A stretch of 64,000 bases of DNA from Candidatus Zhuqueibacterota bacterium (GTDB lineage: Bacteria > Zhuqueibacterota > Zhuqueibacteria > Residuimicrobiales > Krinioviventaceae): the NCBI GenBank assembly GCA_016934825.1, contig JAFGSB010000084.1, positions 1 through 64,000 of the forward strand, in the 5' to 3' direction. The position numbers and the translations under genes are program-made. Within the stretch, counting starts at the first letter, position 1. The number at the start of each line of letters is the position of its first letter. Of the stretch, positions 36,019 through 44,942 are shown in pieces. The notes under the pieces are model-generated. The model saw nothing but the letters and a program-made list of their open reading frames with translations, had not been told where the DNA came from and made no database searches.

Positions 36019-37710
36019 CTATTTTTCACCTATACAATAAAGATTATCACTGCCGCGTATAAATATTTTTTTGTCCGCAAAAACCGGAATCGTCGAAACA
36101 TCTTCACCCAATTGTGCCGTATTGACCAGTGAGAATGTTTTGTCGGCTTTGAATATCTGCATATTGCCGTACAAATCCATAAGGTAGACATTTTCACCGA
36201 CCAAAATCGGTGAAGAATAAAACCCATTGTCAAAATCATGTAGCCAGTATACCGATCCGGTTTTCGCGTCAAGACAGGTCACAGCGCCATACCCGGACGA
36301 CAAAATCAAATATTCTTTTGTCGCGACCGGACTGGAGGCGTCGGGTAGATCGTCTTCATGTTCCCAGATAATCTCCGGCGTATCGCCGAGCTGGATGGCG
36401 GCCAGAATGGCATTTTCATTTGCGGCATATACTATACCGTCGGCGTATGCAGGTGACGATGCCACTTCTCCGCCCATACAATCCACACGCCACAATTCGT
36501 TTCCGGTTTTGGGATCGTAAGAAACCACAAAGGGATTGGCGCTCAAAATCAGTTCCATCCTTTTGCCGGTATTCACCAGGATTGGCGATGACCAGGTAAT
36601 GCCCATATCTCTCTGTACCTGCCAGACCGTTTTTCCGGTTGCGGCATCAAGTCCCATAACCGATGCGCCGTTACCATGATCATACTGGATGAGCAGCAGT
36701 CCCCGGTCTACAATCAGTGACGATGAATGACCATAATGATTATCCGGAACACCCAGATTTTTGCCCCAGATTTTATTTCCCCCGACATCGAAACATACCA
36801 GGTTACCGGTGGCAAAGACAGCATAGACATAACTTCCGTCGACCGCCATTGTCGGAGCGGCATACCCGGTATCTTCGGTTACATCCGGGCGTTCGGAGGG
36901 TGAACCGGGAATACCGGTTACCTGTCTTTGCCATATAATTTGACCGGAATTGTCGTCAAAGCAGTACACCTCTTCCGTGTTTTCGTCGGCGCCGGAAAGA
37001 AAAATTTTATTGTCCCAGAAAACGGGAGAATTAAAACCCGGTTTGGGTACCGGCGTTTTCCAGAGGATATTGACGCCGGATTCGCCATCCCATGTTTGCG
37101 GAACATTACTGTAGGCGGCATAGCCGATAGTGTACGGCCCCCGGAAATACGGCCAGTTCTTCAGAATATCCTTTTCATCGGGAACTTTATATTTTTTCAC
37201 CTGCTGTCTCTCAAAAGAGGCGGCTGACATTTCCTTTTGGGTCAGCAAGGCCAGAGCTACCGTTACAGATAAAACGATGATACCTGAGAACATAACCCAT
37301 TTTTGCGACAGCAGACGGTTTTCCCAGGTATCGGTTACGGGCTGCGGGAGTTCAGGCGTCTTTTGTTTGAGCTCACTCATTAATTTCAGGCAAACGAACA
37401 GAACGACAATCCCGGCAAACAGGATATACCCGCCGAAATTGATCTGCCATTGCTTGGTAAAATAAGCTTTACGGGCCAGCAAATCCAGGGAGCGTATCTG
37501 CTGGCGCAGAACGTCATCGTTCGGATTGGTATCGAGGTCCGCGTACAGTTTTGTCAGGGCCGGGCTGTTCAGGGGATCGTTGGATTTGAGTTGAAAATAA
37601 TTTAAAATGAAAAAGACACAAACCAGTAATGAAAAAATAGCGGCCAATACGGCAGTTCTTTTTAACATATTATATACAGCTAATTTATTATTTACTTTGT
37701 CGTTATTCAA
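36019..37710 (-). CDS. Membrane-anchored PQQ-like beta-propeller protein
   Basis: 563 residues. Hydrophobic helices lie near 16-37, 84-105 and 132-154, with a small hydrophilic loop between the first two. From about 185 the motif NWPYFRGPYTIGYAAYSN opens a PQQ-type propeller (VYCFDDNSGQIIWQR, GLDAATGKTVWQVQ, SYDPKTGNELWRVD, CLDAKTGSVYWLHDF). It should sit in the cytoplasmic membrane with the propeller in the periplasm. The start is TTG with AAGGAG nine bases upstream; the gene overlaps the end of the polyferredoxin gene by eight bases. Confidence 0.83.
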   Translation of the reverse strand: MNNDKVNNKLAVYNMLKRTAVLAAIFSLLVCVFFILNYFQLKSNDPLNSPALTKLYADLDTNPNDDVLRQQIRSLDLLARKAYFTKQWQINFGGYILFAGIVVLFVCLKLMSELKQKTPELPQPVTDTWENRLLSQKWVMFSGIIVLSVTVALALLTQKEMSAASFERQQVKKYKVPDEKDILKNWPYFRGPYTIGYAAYSNVPQTWDGESGVNILWKTPVPKPGFNSPVFWDNKIFLSGADENTEEVYCFDDNSGQIIWQRQVTGIPGSPSERPDVTEDTGYAAPTMAVDGSYVYAVFATGNLVCFDVGGNKIWGKNLGVPDNHYGHSSSLIVDRGLLLIQYDHGNGASVMGLDAATGKTVWQVQRDMGITWSSPILVNTGKRMELILSANPFVVSYDPKTGNELWRVDCMGGEVASSPAYADGIVYAANENAILAAIQLGDTPEIIWEHEDDLPDASSPVATKEYLILSSGYGAVTCLDAKTGSVYWLHDFDNGFYSSPILVGENVYLMDLYGNMQIFKADKTFSLVNTAQLGEDVSTIPVFADKKIFIRGSDNLYCIGEK

Positions 37711-38998
37711 GTAAAGACACTCCTTTTAATTCCAGCAGGCGTTCATGTTCTTTCGGACAATATTTGAAACAGCGTCCGCAGCTCAGACAGGCCCCTTTAT
37801 CGGGTTCATAGTCCAAACGTCGCCGCCATAATGTCAGATTTATTAATTTACTCATAATCACTACGGCTAAAAATGCGCCCAAAATCCACGACCCGGTTTT
37901 GAACCGTGATTGAACAAGAGCCGCCCGGTTGTATAATTCCGCGGTCGGCATTCCGGTTCCCCGAAAGGCCTCACTGAATTCGGTGGTGATTGTTGTCTGA
38001 CCGGTATCTTCCAGTCTGATTTGCTCCGCCACCTTAACAATATAATGATTTCGTGATAAAGGTACGGATAATTTTGAAAAAGCCCATCCGCCGGTTACTA
38101 TCATCAACGGCAGTAACAATAACAACAATATTAATTGACGTTTCCCTTTATCCGGTTCACCGGGATATCTTTCCGGCGTCGGTGTGTTAATGGCGTCGAA
38201 CGGGCATGAATCAGCGCATAAATGGCATTGAATACATTCGTCGGGTGTAATGGTCACATGACGTTTGGAAAGAACAGACGCCCATTTTAAAAGTACTCCG
38301 TACGGACATAAAAACCGGCAGTACGGCCTGGCAATAAATACACCTAAAAGTAAAACAGCCGTGCTGAAAATGAACATATTTTGATTGAACCCGAATCTGA
38401 AAAAGCCGATAAACGGATCATAACGGCAAATTAAAAATTCCGCCCCGGTAGCAGCAAACAGTACAGCCAGCCCCAGATACAGATACGGAATCAAACCCAG
38501 GACATGATTTAATCTGTTCGACTGTTTTTGCGGTTTGAGAATAACCAGATCCTGGATGGCCCCTAACGGACAAACACCGGCGCAAAAAGTCCTGCCGAAA
38601 AATAACGCGAAAATTAACGGCAGGGTAAAAAAGGCAATCACGACCAGCGGAACGACATAAGTTTTGTCAAAGAATGCCAGACTTATATTTTGTATCGAAC
38701 CGATTGCGCAAACACATCCTTTTCGGAAAAATCCGAAATATATTAAAGAAAAGATCATCAGGGAAAATATATATTTTCTGGACCTTTTTTTCAGGGCGAA
38801 ATACGATGATAAAAAAAGCGCAATTAACAGTACCGCGACATCCACGTATTCCCAGGAAACGGAACGGGGATAGGTTTTTACCGGCCCCGGCTGTGTATAG
38901 CCGGATTCAAAATCCGGTTTGGGAAACCGCTGAATCTGCGGATATGACTCTGTAATGAAGATAAAAATTAATAATATGAAAAGTATATTTTTTTTCAA
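37703..38998 (-). CDS. NapH/NosR-like membrane polyferredoxin
   Basis: 431 residues. A signal-like N-terminus (1-20) is followed by about six further membrane helices. Two FC..(V/L)CPxG motifs (GRTFCAGVCPLGAIQD at 136-150, ARPYCRFLCPYG at 223-234) and an earlier GCVCAIGS are the hallmark of the NapH/NosR/CcoG group. [4Fe-4S] ligands are at Cys255, 258, 261, 265 and Cys404, 407, 410, 414. The FMN-binding domain of NosR is absent. It should pass electrons between a quinone or cytoplasmic donor and periplasmic ferredoxin. The start is TTG, with GGAGAC eight bases upstream inside the end of the previous gene. Confidence 0.85.
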   Translation of the reverse strand: MKKNILFILLIFIFITESYPQIQRFPKPDFESGYTQPGPVKTYPRSVSWEYVDVAVLLIALFLSSYFALKKRSRKYIFSLMIFSLIYFGFFRKGCVCAIGSIQNISLAFFDKTYVVPLVVIAFFTLPLIFALFFGRTFCAGVCPLGAIQDLVILKPQKQSNRLNHVLGLIPYLYLGLAVLFAATGAEFLICRYDPFIGFFRFGFNQNMFIFSTAVLLLGVFIARPYCRFLCPYGVLLKWASVLSKRHVTITPDECIQCHLCADSCPFDAINTPTPERYPGEPDKGKRQLILLLLLLPLMIVTGGWAFSKLSVPLSRNHYIVKVAEQIRLEDTGQTTITTEFSEAFRGTGMPTAELYNRAALVQSRFKTGSWILGAFLAVVIMSKLINLTLWRRRLDYEPDKGACLSCGRCFKYCPKEHERLLELKGVSLLE

Positions 38999-39604
38999 TC
39001 AAACGTCTCCGCTTTCTGATGTGGCTGTCGGACTTTCTCTTACTTCACCTCTGAATAGATAAGGATTGTCGGCAGGAACACGCACCCAGGCGTCAGCCGG
39101 ACAATTTAATGCTATGTTACATTCGTTACAGTTTACACAAATATCATGGCGCACCTGTAAAAAGAGGGAACCGTTGCCGAAGGAACCGCATCCCTTGACA
39201 CATTTGGCGCAGCCTATACATAATTTCTCATCGATGGTATATTCAAAATAGGGATTTTCGACAAAAGTTCTTTTAATGGCGTTAGTCGGGCATAACTGGC
39301 TTTCCGCCGCGGTGTCCAGCCTTTTTGTTCCGGGTTGATGGTAACCGCCGCATAATTTGCAATAACCGCACATGGCATACGCGTGAACACACTTGACCGC
39401 CGAGGGATAAAGCACACAATTTATGGCGCATTTTTCACATTGGATACATTTATCCGGGTCGATCTGCCAGACCATATCACCCTTTGTCGATCTGGTGATG
39501 GTAAAACCCGCAATCCCGCCCAGGGCAAGGGCCGCGGTCGTATTCAACCCGTTTTTGATAAAACTTCTTCTGTCATGATATTTTGGGGATTTATCTTCAG
39601 GCAT
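38999..39604 (-). CDS. NapG-like periplasmic ferredoxin with Tat-type leader
   Basis: 201 residues. The N-terminus has DRRSFIK (residues 11-17) followed by a hydrophobic stretch, a Tat export signal. Cysteines fall into four [4Fe-4S] sets: 53/56/59/63, 72/79/82/85/105, 129/132/135/139 and 156/159/162/168, some shared between sets as in eight-cysteine ferredoxins. NapG has the same number of clusters and pairs with NapH, whose relative is the next gene with no gap. The likely role is an electron wire on the periplasmic face. GAGGA lies six bases before the ATG. Confidence 0.87.
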   Translation of the reverse strand: MPEDKSPKYHDRRSFIKNGLNTTAALALGGIAGFTITRSTKGDMVWQIDPDKCIQCEKCAINCVLYPSAVKCVHAYAMCGYCKLCGGYHQPGTKRLDTAAESQLCPTNAIKRTFVENPYFEYTIDEKLCIGCAKCVKGCGSFGNGSLFLQVRHDICVNCNECNIALNCPADAWVRVPADNPYLFRGEVRESPTATSESGDV

Positions 39605-39643
39605 TTTATCCTCGAATAATCTGAAATTCGATATTATGTTTAC

Positions 39644-39853
39644 CTATTGCCGGCTGGCAGACCGTATCAACGGACAGTCTTTCGATTCGGAGCAATTTGA
39701 ACAGAGGCCCTGGTTCAGACATTCATTTCCGAAAGACCGCATATTTCTTTTCCTGAACAACAAAATACCCGTGATCACAGCCAGCACGGCGATCATTAAA
39801 TTACGCAAAACCGTGTATAAAAAGTCACGCCGTGTTAATATTTCTTTTACCAT
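39644..39853 (-). CDS. 69-residue membrane-anchored four-cysteine protein
   Basis: Residues 7-12 are TRRDFL, a Tat-like motif, followed by one membrane helix (about 17-34). The short tail has Cys45, 51, 54 and 60 in a C-x5-C-x2-C-x5-C pattern (ECLNQGLCSNC, KDCP) that could hold an FeS cluster or zinc. I do not recognise a named family. It lies between the NHL-propeller gene (two bases away) and the NapG-like gene (39 bases), so it is very likely part of the same electron-transfer assembly. AGG precedes the ATG. Confidence 0.75.
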   Translation of the reverse strand: MVKEILTRRDFLYTVLRNLMIAVLAVITGILLFRKRNMRSFGNECLNQGLCSNCSESKDCPLIRSASRQ

Positions 39854-39855
39854 CT

Positions 39856-40854
39856 TTAAACCTGCCGATCATTTGTTTTTTGAAATATCCTGACACAGCC
39901 CGCTTTAGGATCGAGCACATAAATCAGCCCGTCCGCATCGGCGGCTAAATCGAGGCCCACAGTTCCACGTGTAAAAAGTTTCGGCGGTGCGACTACGGAC
40001 ACAAATTCGCCGATCCGGTTATGAACCTTTACACGTTCCAGTCCTTTTTCGCTGGTCACAAACGAACCGTCCGGCAGTAATGCGATATGGGAAGGATTGC
40101 AGCATCCGCTGAATCCCTCAAGCCGCATGGATGCCGTGCCCCAAAAAGACCGCAGATCGCCGTTCGGATTATAATTTTCAAGCGACTGTCGACCCGGATT
40201 GACGACCCAGATAAATCCATCGGGATCAATAGCGACATCGAAATAGGGGCTGGGAACGATAAAACCCGGTATGTCCCGCGCCTCGTCTTTATCGCCGATC
40301 CTGTTCAACAGTGTTCCGGATTTATCGTAACGCAATACAATCTGTTTACCGGCATCGGCGACGTATACGTTTTCGGGGGAAGCGGCAATGGATGTGATAT
40401 AGGAATTTTCTTCCAAAGGCTCCCAGCCTGCTGTTCTTTTTCCGGTGAAATCATAGACCTCAACATGGTTTAATATACCGAGATAAATGGTAAATTTTTT
40501 ATCCACAGCAATACAATTGGCGGAAGCCGGCAGGCTGAAAGAAGAGTGAACCGCACCCTCGGCATCAAAAATTATCACACTGCTGTCGCCGGTAACATAT
40601 AATTGTTTGAGACTGTCAACCGCAATACCGTAATTATTTTTCAAACCGGTGTTTATTTTTTTAATTTCACTGTAATGGATCAGATTAGCGGGTATGTCCA
40701 GAAAAGCTTCAATATTGTATTCATAAGGATTTTCGCTCTCGGTAACCTGTTTTCTGCTTAGTGAACGATACCCTAAAAAGGTCAATCCGGCGGCGATCAC
40801 GATAATAATAAATCCGGATAAAATATTTTTAACACTATTCGATTTATTATTCAT
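39856..40854 (-). CDS. Membrane-anchored NHL-type beta-propeller protein
   Basis: 332 residues from the ATG at 40854, chosen over a TTG four codons earlier because GAGGTG lies five bases before the ATG and overlaps the upstream stop. One N-terminal membrane helix (about 10-29) is followed by NHL-like blades (GIAVDSLKQLYVTGD, VAIDPDGFIWVVNPG, LDLAADADGLIYVLDP). A distinctive block reads GFSGCCNPSHIALLPDG then TSEKGLERVKV; the adjacent cysteine pair and histidine could be a metal or redox site. It differs from the PQQ-like propellers around it. Periplasmic orientation is likely. Confidence 0.8.
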   Translation of the reverse strand: MNNKSNSVKNILSGFIIIVIAAGLTFLGYRSLSRKQVTESENPYEYNIEAFLDIPANLIHYSEIKKINTGLKNNYGIAVDSLKQLYVTGDSSVIIFDAEGAVHSSFSLPASANCIAVDKKFTIYLGILNHVEVYDFTGKRTAGWEPLEENSYITSIAASPENVYVADAGKQIVLRYDKSGTLLNRIGDKDEARDIPGFIVPSPYFDVAIDPDGFIWVVNPGRQSLENYNPNGDLRSFWGTASMRLEGFSGCCNPSHIALLPDGSFVTSEKGLERVKVHNRIGEFVSVVAPPKLFTRGTVGLDLAADADGLIYVLDPKAGCVRIFQKTNDRQV

Positions 40855-40862
40855 GTAACACC

Positions 40863-42278
40863 TCAAATTTCAATACAAACCATTTTTTTGGAATCACGAA
40901 GCAGCATTCTTTTGTTGGCAACGGCAAGGGGTCCCCATGCGTCGGTGCCGTCAAGAATTTTTACTTTTGCCAGTTCTTTGTACTCATCCGTACTGGCCTG
41001 AATAACCGTCAGTACACCTTCATCACTCAAAATAAAAAATTTGTTATCAACCATAATAAAAGGACCCAAACCGAACCGGTTGGTTTTACCGCTTGTCCAG
41101 ACAAATTGAGTAATGTCGTCCGGATCACAGCAAACATATTGATTTCGCATCGGTCCGGCGTCTTTGGGAAGCACACAGAACAAATGACCCTGATACAGGA
41201 TGGGTGTCTGCTGTTCCGACGCCAGGCCGTCCTTGGGTGCTATTTTTTGTAACGTTTGCAGATTATATATGCCGTTGGCATATTCTAATTGAAACATCAT
41301 TGAACCGGCGCCATATCCCGCGGTAACAAAAATTTTTCCGTCTTCGAGGAAAACGGGCGAAGGCGCAATGACGTTCTGGTTCCAGTCCGGTGATTCCCAC
41401 AAAATTTGTCCGATATCTTCACCTTCCGCTGAAATACCGACTATCCCCCCTATCGCGCAATAGACATACATTTTTTTGCCGTTAAAAGTCCACGGCATAA
41501 TCGAAGAGTGGGACATTTGCCAGTTATTCGGATTCGGGGTTTGCCAGGCAATCTCTCCGGTCCGGCAGTTGACGGCAATAATCAGTGATGTGCCGCCCGG
41601 GGCAATGACGGCTACCGAATCCTCAAGTAACGGGCATTGGCCGGTATACCAGAGCGGAACCGTTGTATTGTAATCCTGCACCAGGTCAATTCCCCATCTG
41701 AAATTCCCGGAATCGGCGTCAACACACATGACATGGCATTGCGGTCCGATCGTAACGACGTACCTGTCATTGACGGCAGGTATAGTACGCGACATACCGT
41801 GATTTCTTTTCATGGGATTGTTATACCATCGCCGCCAGATATCTTTTCCGTCTCCCAGTGATAAACAACGCAGGGCATCGGCGCGGTTAATTTCATCATA
41901 ATCCATTATATAGACACGGCCGTTATATATCGCCGGGCCGGCATGCCCCTCACCCAGATCAACAGACCATAATATTTGCGGACCGGAATCTCCCCATTTC
42001 AAATCAACATGTTCGTTGCTTTTATTATCAAAGTTGATTCCCCGGAAACGCGGCCACTGTCCAATTATATCTGCGGCGATACCGTCAAATCTTTCAAAAA
42101 ATTCCCCGATATTTACCTGCGAAACCAGACTTTTTAAATTTTCCGGCTGGTTGTCCATACCGGGTATACTTTCCGTAAAATGACTGGTGGGATCATAAAA
42201 AAACCATCGGCCCATTATTGCTATGGCAGCAAAAATTAAGGATATGAAAATGATTTTGGAAATGAATCTATAATTCAT
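40863..42278 (-). CDS. Membrane-anchored PQQ-like beta-propeller protein
   Basis: 471 residues. One N-terminal membrane anchor (about 7-26) precedes a short linker and then QWPRFRGINFDNKSNEHVD, which opens the propeller. Blade motifs include LRCLSLGDGKDIWRRW, VMCVDADSGNFRWGID and IIAVNCRTGEIAWQTP. Features that recur in this group are PGGTS and GAGSMMFQL. There is no enzymatic motif. It is periplasmic, held at the inner membrane. No clear ribosome site precedes the ATG. The gene is separated by 91 bases from the previous propeller gene, the widest gap in the operon. Confidence 0.83.
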   Translation of the reverse strand: MNYRFISKIIFISLIFAAIAIMGRWFFYDPTSHFTESIPGMDNQPENLKSLVSQVNIGEFFERFDGIAADIIGQWPRFRGINFDNKSNEHVDLKWGDSGPQILWSVDLGEGHAGPAIYNGRVYIMDYDEINRADALRCLSLGDGKDIWRRWYNNPMKRNHGMSRTIPAVNDRYVVTIGPQCHVMCVDADSGNFRWGIDLVQDYNTTVPLWYTGQCPLLEDSVAVIAPGGTSLIIAVNCRTGEIAWQTPNPNNWQMSHSSIMPWTFNGKKMYVYCAIGGIVGISAEGEDIGQILWESPDWNQNVIAPSPVFLEDGKIFVTAGYGAGSMMFQLEYANGIYNLQTLQKIAPKDGLASEQQTPILYQGHLFCVLPKDAGPMRNQYVCCDPDDITQFVWTSGKTNRFGLGPFIMVDNKFFILSDEGVLTVIQASTDEYKELAKVKILDGTDAWGPLAVANKRMLLRDSKKMVCIEI

Positions 42279-42369
42279 TTAAACAATAAAATTTTAGTAC
42301 AGCGCAGAATAAATAATTAAATTTTAATTTAGTATATATAACTCACGAAAGCAAACTTTAAATAACGGG

Positions 42370-43635
42370 TTATTTTGCTTTTATCGAATACGCCATCAGG
42401 AAATCGTCGTTACGAACATACAAAACGCCGTTGGATATTGACGGATGTGCCCAGTACGGACTTTTTCCCAGAGGTACCCGGAATGAACTGACAATGTCAA
42501 ATTTTTCCGGCGTTGCTTTGACCAGTGCAAGATTACCCTTTTTTTCTTCGTAACAATACAGCATCCCGTCGGCGTAGATGGTTGAACCCTTGCAAAACCA
42601 GGATTCTTCATACATTACTTTTCCGGTTTCCCAATTCAGGCAAACCCAGTTGCCGTCTTTATTATTCAGCCAATTGGCGCCGTATAAATAACCGTCCACA
42701 ATGATTACACCGCCGATATGCACATCCAGAGTATTATCCGTCCATTTTTTGATTATTTTTGTCCCGTCGGCAGACAGGTCAAACCTGGCGCAGCCCCAAT
42801 CATAACCGGCAGTGATATAAATACTTCCGTTATAATAGACCGGTGAATTGGGATTGATGGACTTGTTATTGGGCAAAATATTATCATACTTTTCATTCCA
42901 GACAATTTTGCCGGTCTTGGCATCGATTCCGACAAAGGATTTTTCGACCATTGCCGCGATTATTTTCTTACCGCCGCGTTCTACAAGAATAGAGGAAGAA
43001 TAATTTGATTTATCGCTCAATCCCTTACTTGTCCAGATGGTTTCGCCGGTAAGTTTATTCAATGCGACTATCGTAGCGTTCGGACCGCCCGGAGTACAAT
43101 ATAAATAATTTCCGTCGATGAGTATGGATTCGGAAATGCCCCAGTTAGAGTATTCGCCTTTAAATTTCTCAACAACATGAATTGTCCAGTTCTGTTTGCC
43201 GGTTTTCAGATCAAAACAGGCAAGCTGTCCCATGCCGCTCATGACATAAATTCGATCGCCATCGATGGTCGGTGTGGTACGCGGATCGGGATAAGAATTC
43301 TTCCAGGCGTCGCCATATAGTTTTTGCCATATTATTTTACCGTCAAGGGTAATCGCGGACAGGTATTCTTTCTTTTCTTTCATGCCTGTTGTATAAATAA
43401 CTCCGTTCACAATTGCTGCGGAAGAATTCCCCGCGCCTATGCCGTCCAGGGACCATAATAATTTTGGCCCGTTTTCGGGCCACAATTTTAAAAGTCCTGT
43501 TTCCGCGGATTTACCGTCCCTGTTCAATCCGCGAAATTGCGGCCAGTCGGCGGCGGACGCATCGATAATCGGAATTAATATCTGTATACAAATAAACAGT
43601 ATAATATATTTGGTAATTTTTATTTTGATGTTCAT
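42370..43635 (-). CDS. Exported PQQ-like beta-propeller protein (paralog of the next gene upstream)
   Basis: 421 residues with a signal peptide ending IDASA near residue 28. The mature part starts DWPQFRGLNRDGKSAETGLL and follows the common PQQ-like propeller layout (ACFDLKTGKQNWTI, VALNKLTGETIWTSKG, VGIDAKTGKIVWNEK, VCLNWETGKVMYEES). It aligns along its full length with the protein of 43663-44883 (shared NPNSP, TPGGPNA, NWGISES/EWGVAES, YWAHP/HWAHP), so the two arose by tandem duplication. AGAGGA lies just before the ATG. Probably soluble in the periplasm. Confidence 0.85.
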   Translation of the reverse strand: MNIKIKITKYIILFICIQILIPIIDASAADWPQFRGLNRDGKSAETGLLKLWPENGPKLLWSLDGIGAGNSSAAIVNGVIYTTGMKEKKEYLSAITLDGKIIWQKLYGDAWKNSYPDPRTTPTIDGDRIYVMSGMGQLACFDLKTGKQNWTIHVVEKFKGEYSNWGISESILIDGNYLYCTPGGPNATIVALNKLTGETIWTSKGLSDKSNYSSSILVERGGKKIIAAMVEKSFVGIDAKTGKIVWNEKYDNILPNNKSINPNSPVYYNGSIYITAGYDWGCARFDLSADGTKIIKKWTDNTLDVHIGGVIIVDGYLYGANWLNNKDGNWVCLNWETGKVMYEESWFCKGSTIYADGMLYCYEEKKGNLALVKATPEKFDIVSSFRVPLGKSPYWAHPSISNGVLYVRNDDFLMAYSIKAK

Positions 43636-43662
43636 ATAATCCTCTTTTTTAGTGATTATTCG

Positions 43663-44883
43663 TTATTGTGAAATTGAATAAACCATCAGGGCATCGCCAT
43701 GACGCACATATAATCTGCCGTCATGAATGACCGGGTGCGCCCAGTGCTGCGATGTTCCTTTTCTGATCCTGAAAACACTGATGACATTTAATTTTTCCGG
43801 GTCGGGTTTGACCAGCGCCATTTCGCCTTTTTCCGAATAACAGTAAAGCAGTCCATCGGCGAATATTACATTACCCTTGCCAAGCTCGCGGGATTTGTAT
43901 GTGCTTTCACCGGTTTTCCAGTTCAGACAAGTCCAATCCCTGTACTTGTCTCCCGATCCGTAAATAAAACCATCATGTTCTATAAATGCTCCGATTTTGC
44001 TGTCCTGTAATGTGTTTGTCCATATTTCTTTCACGCTTTTACCGTCATTTGACAACTGCAGCATCACTCCGCCGGTTCCATAACCGCTGGTGCAGTATAC
44101 GAACCCGTTCTTATAATAAGGCGAATTCGGATTAATATTATATTCGGTCAAATGCGTGTGTGACCAGTAATACTCGCCTGTATCGGCATTTAAACAGACT
44201 ATGGATTTATATGCCATGGTTAGTAACAAGCGGTTATTATTATGATTAACAATGATCGGGGAACAATACGCGGAAGGTTCACTAAAGCCCTTACTTTTCC
44301 AGACAACTTTTCCGGTCAATCGATCAAGAGCGGCGATTCCCGCGTTAGGCCCCCCGGGGGTTATGATCACACGATCTCCGTCCACCAGTGGCGATTCGGC
44401 CACCCCCCATTCAATATTTTTACCGCCGAAAGTTTTAAAATAGTCGACGGACCAGATTTTATTACCCGTATTGGAATCAAAACAATAAATAATACCAAAA
44501 CCGCTGACCAGGTACACATGTTTCCCCACAACAGTCGGCGCGGATCGGGACCCGGGATAACTGAGCGTCCACTCGGGTCCGTAGGGTTTTTTCCATAATA
44601 ATGTTCCCGCCAAATCAAATGCGAATAAACTTCCGTTACCTTTTTCAGCTCCGGTGACATATATTTTATTATCGGTTACCGCCACGGATGAATAGCCGTC
44701 TCCCAGACCCTCAAAATCCCATAACAGCTCGGGGCCATCCGCCGGCCATGATTTCAATAAATTTTTTTCGGAGTATTTGCCGTTACGATCAGGACCCCGC
44801 CATTGTGAATCGACGGCCCCGTATACAAACGCTACAAATAAACACTGTATAATGAGTGTGTTAAACATTTTCTTTTGTCTCAC
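43663..44883 (-). CDS. Exported PQQ-like beta-propeller protein, first gene of the redox operon
   Basis: 406 residues with a signal peptide ending near VYGA (residue 23). QWRGPDRNGKYSEKNLLKSWP opens the propeller, followed by blade turns such as YCFDSNTGNKIWSV, AALDRLTGKVVWKS, VCLNADTGEYYWSH and TCLNWKTGESTYKS. The start is GTG: GGAAGGAG sits six bases upstream of it, whereas the in-frame ATG five codons later would be too far away. No PQQ-enzyme residues seen. The 173-base spacer before it carries a 19-base palindrome. Confidence 0.85.
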   Translation of the reverse strand: MRQKKMFNTLIIQCLFVAFVYGAVDSQWRGPDRNGKYSEKNLLKSWPADGPELLWDFEGLGDGYSSVAVTDNKIYVTGAEKGNGSLFAFDLAGTLLWKKPYGPEWTLSYPGSRSAPTVVGKHVYLVSGFGIIYCFDSNTGNKIWSVDYFKTFGGKNIEWGVAESPLVDGDRVIITPGGPNAGIAALDRLTGKVVWKSKGFSEPSAYCSPIIVNHNNNRLLLTMAYKSIVCLNADTGEYYWSHTHLTEYNINPNSPYYKNGFVYCTSGYGTGGVMLQLSNDGKSVKEIWTNTLQDSKIGAFIEHDGFIYGSGDKYRDWTCLNWKTGESTYKSRELGKGNVIFADGLLYCYSEKGEMALVKPDPEKLNVISVFRIRKGTSQHWAHPVIHDGRLYVRHGDALMVYSISQ

Positions 44884-44942
44884 ATTGTGCTCCTTCCCGT
44901 TTCAACATTTATTGAACTGAATATCAGAGCCTTTATATTAAG

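Noticed and set aside
30932-44883. Reading the five propellers as PQQ-dependent dehydrogenases
   Set aside because: I see only BamB-like blade repeats. The catalytic acidic pair and the vicinal cysteines of quinoprotein dehydrogenases are not visible.
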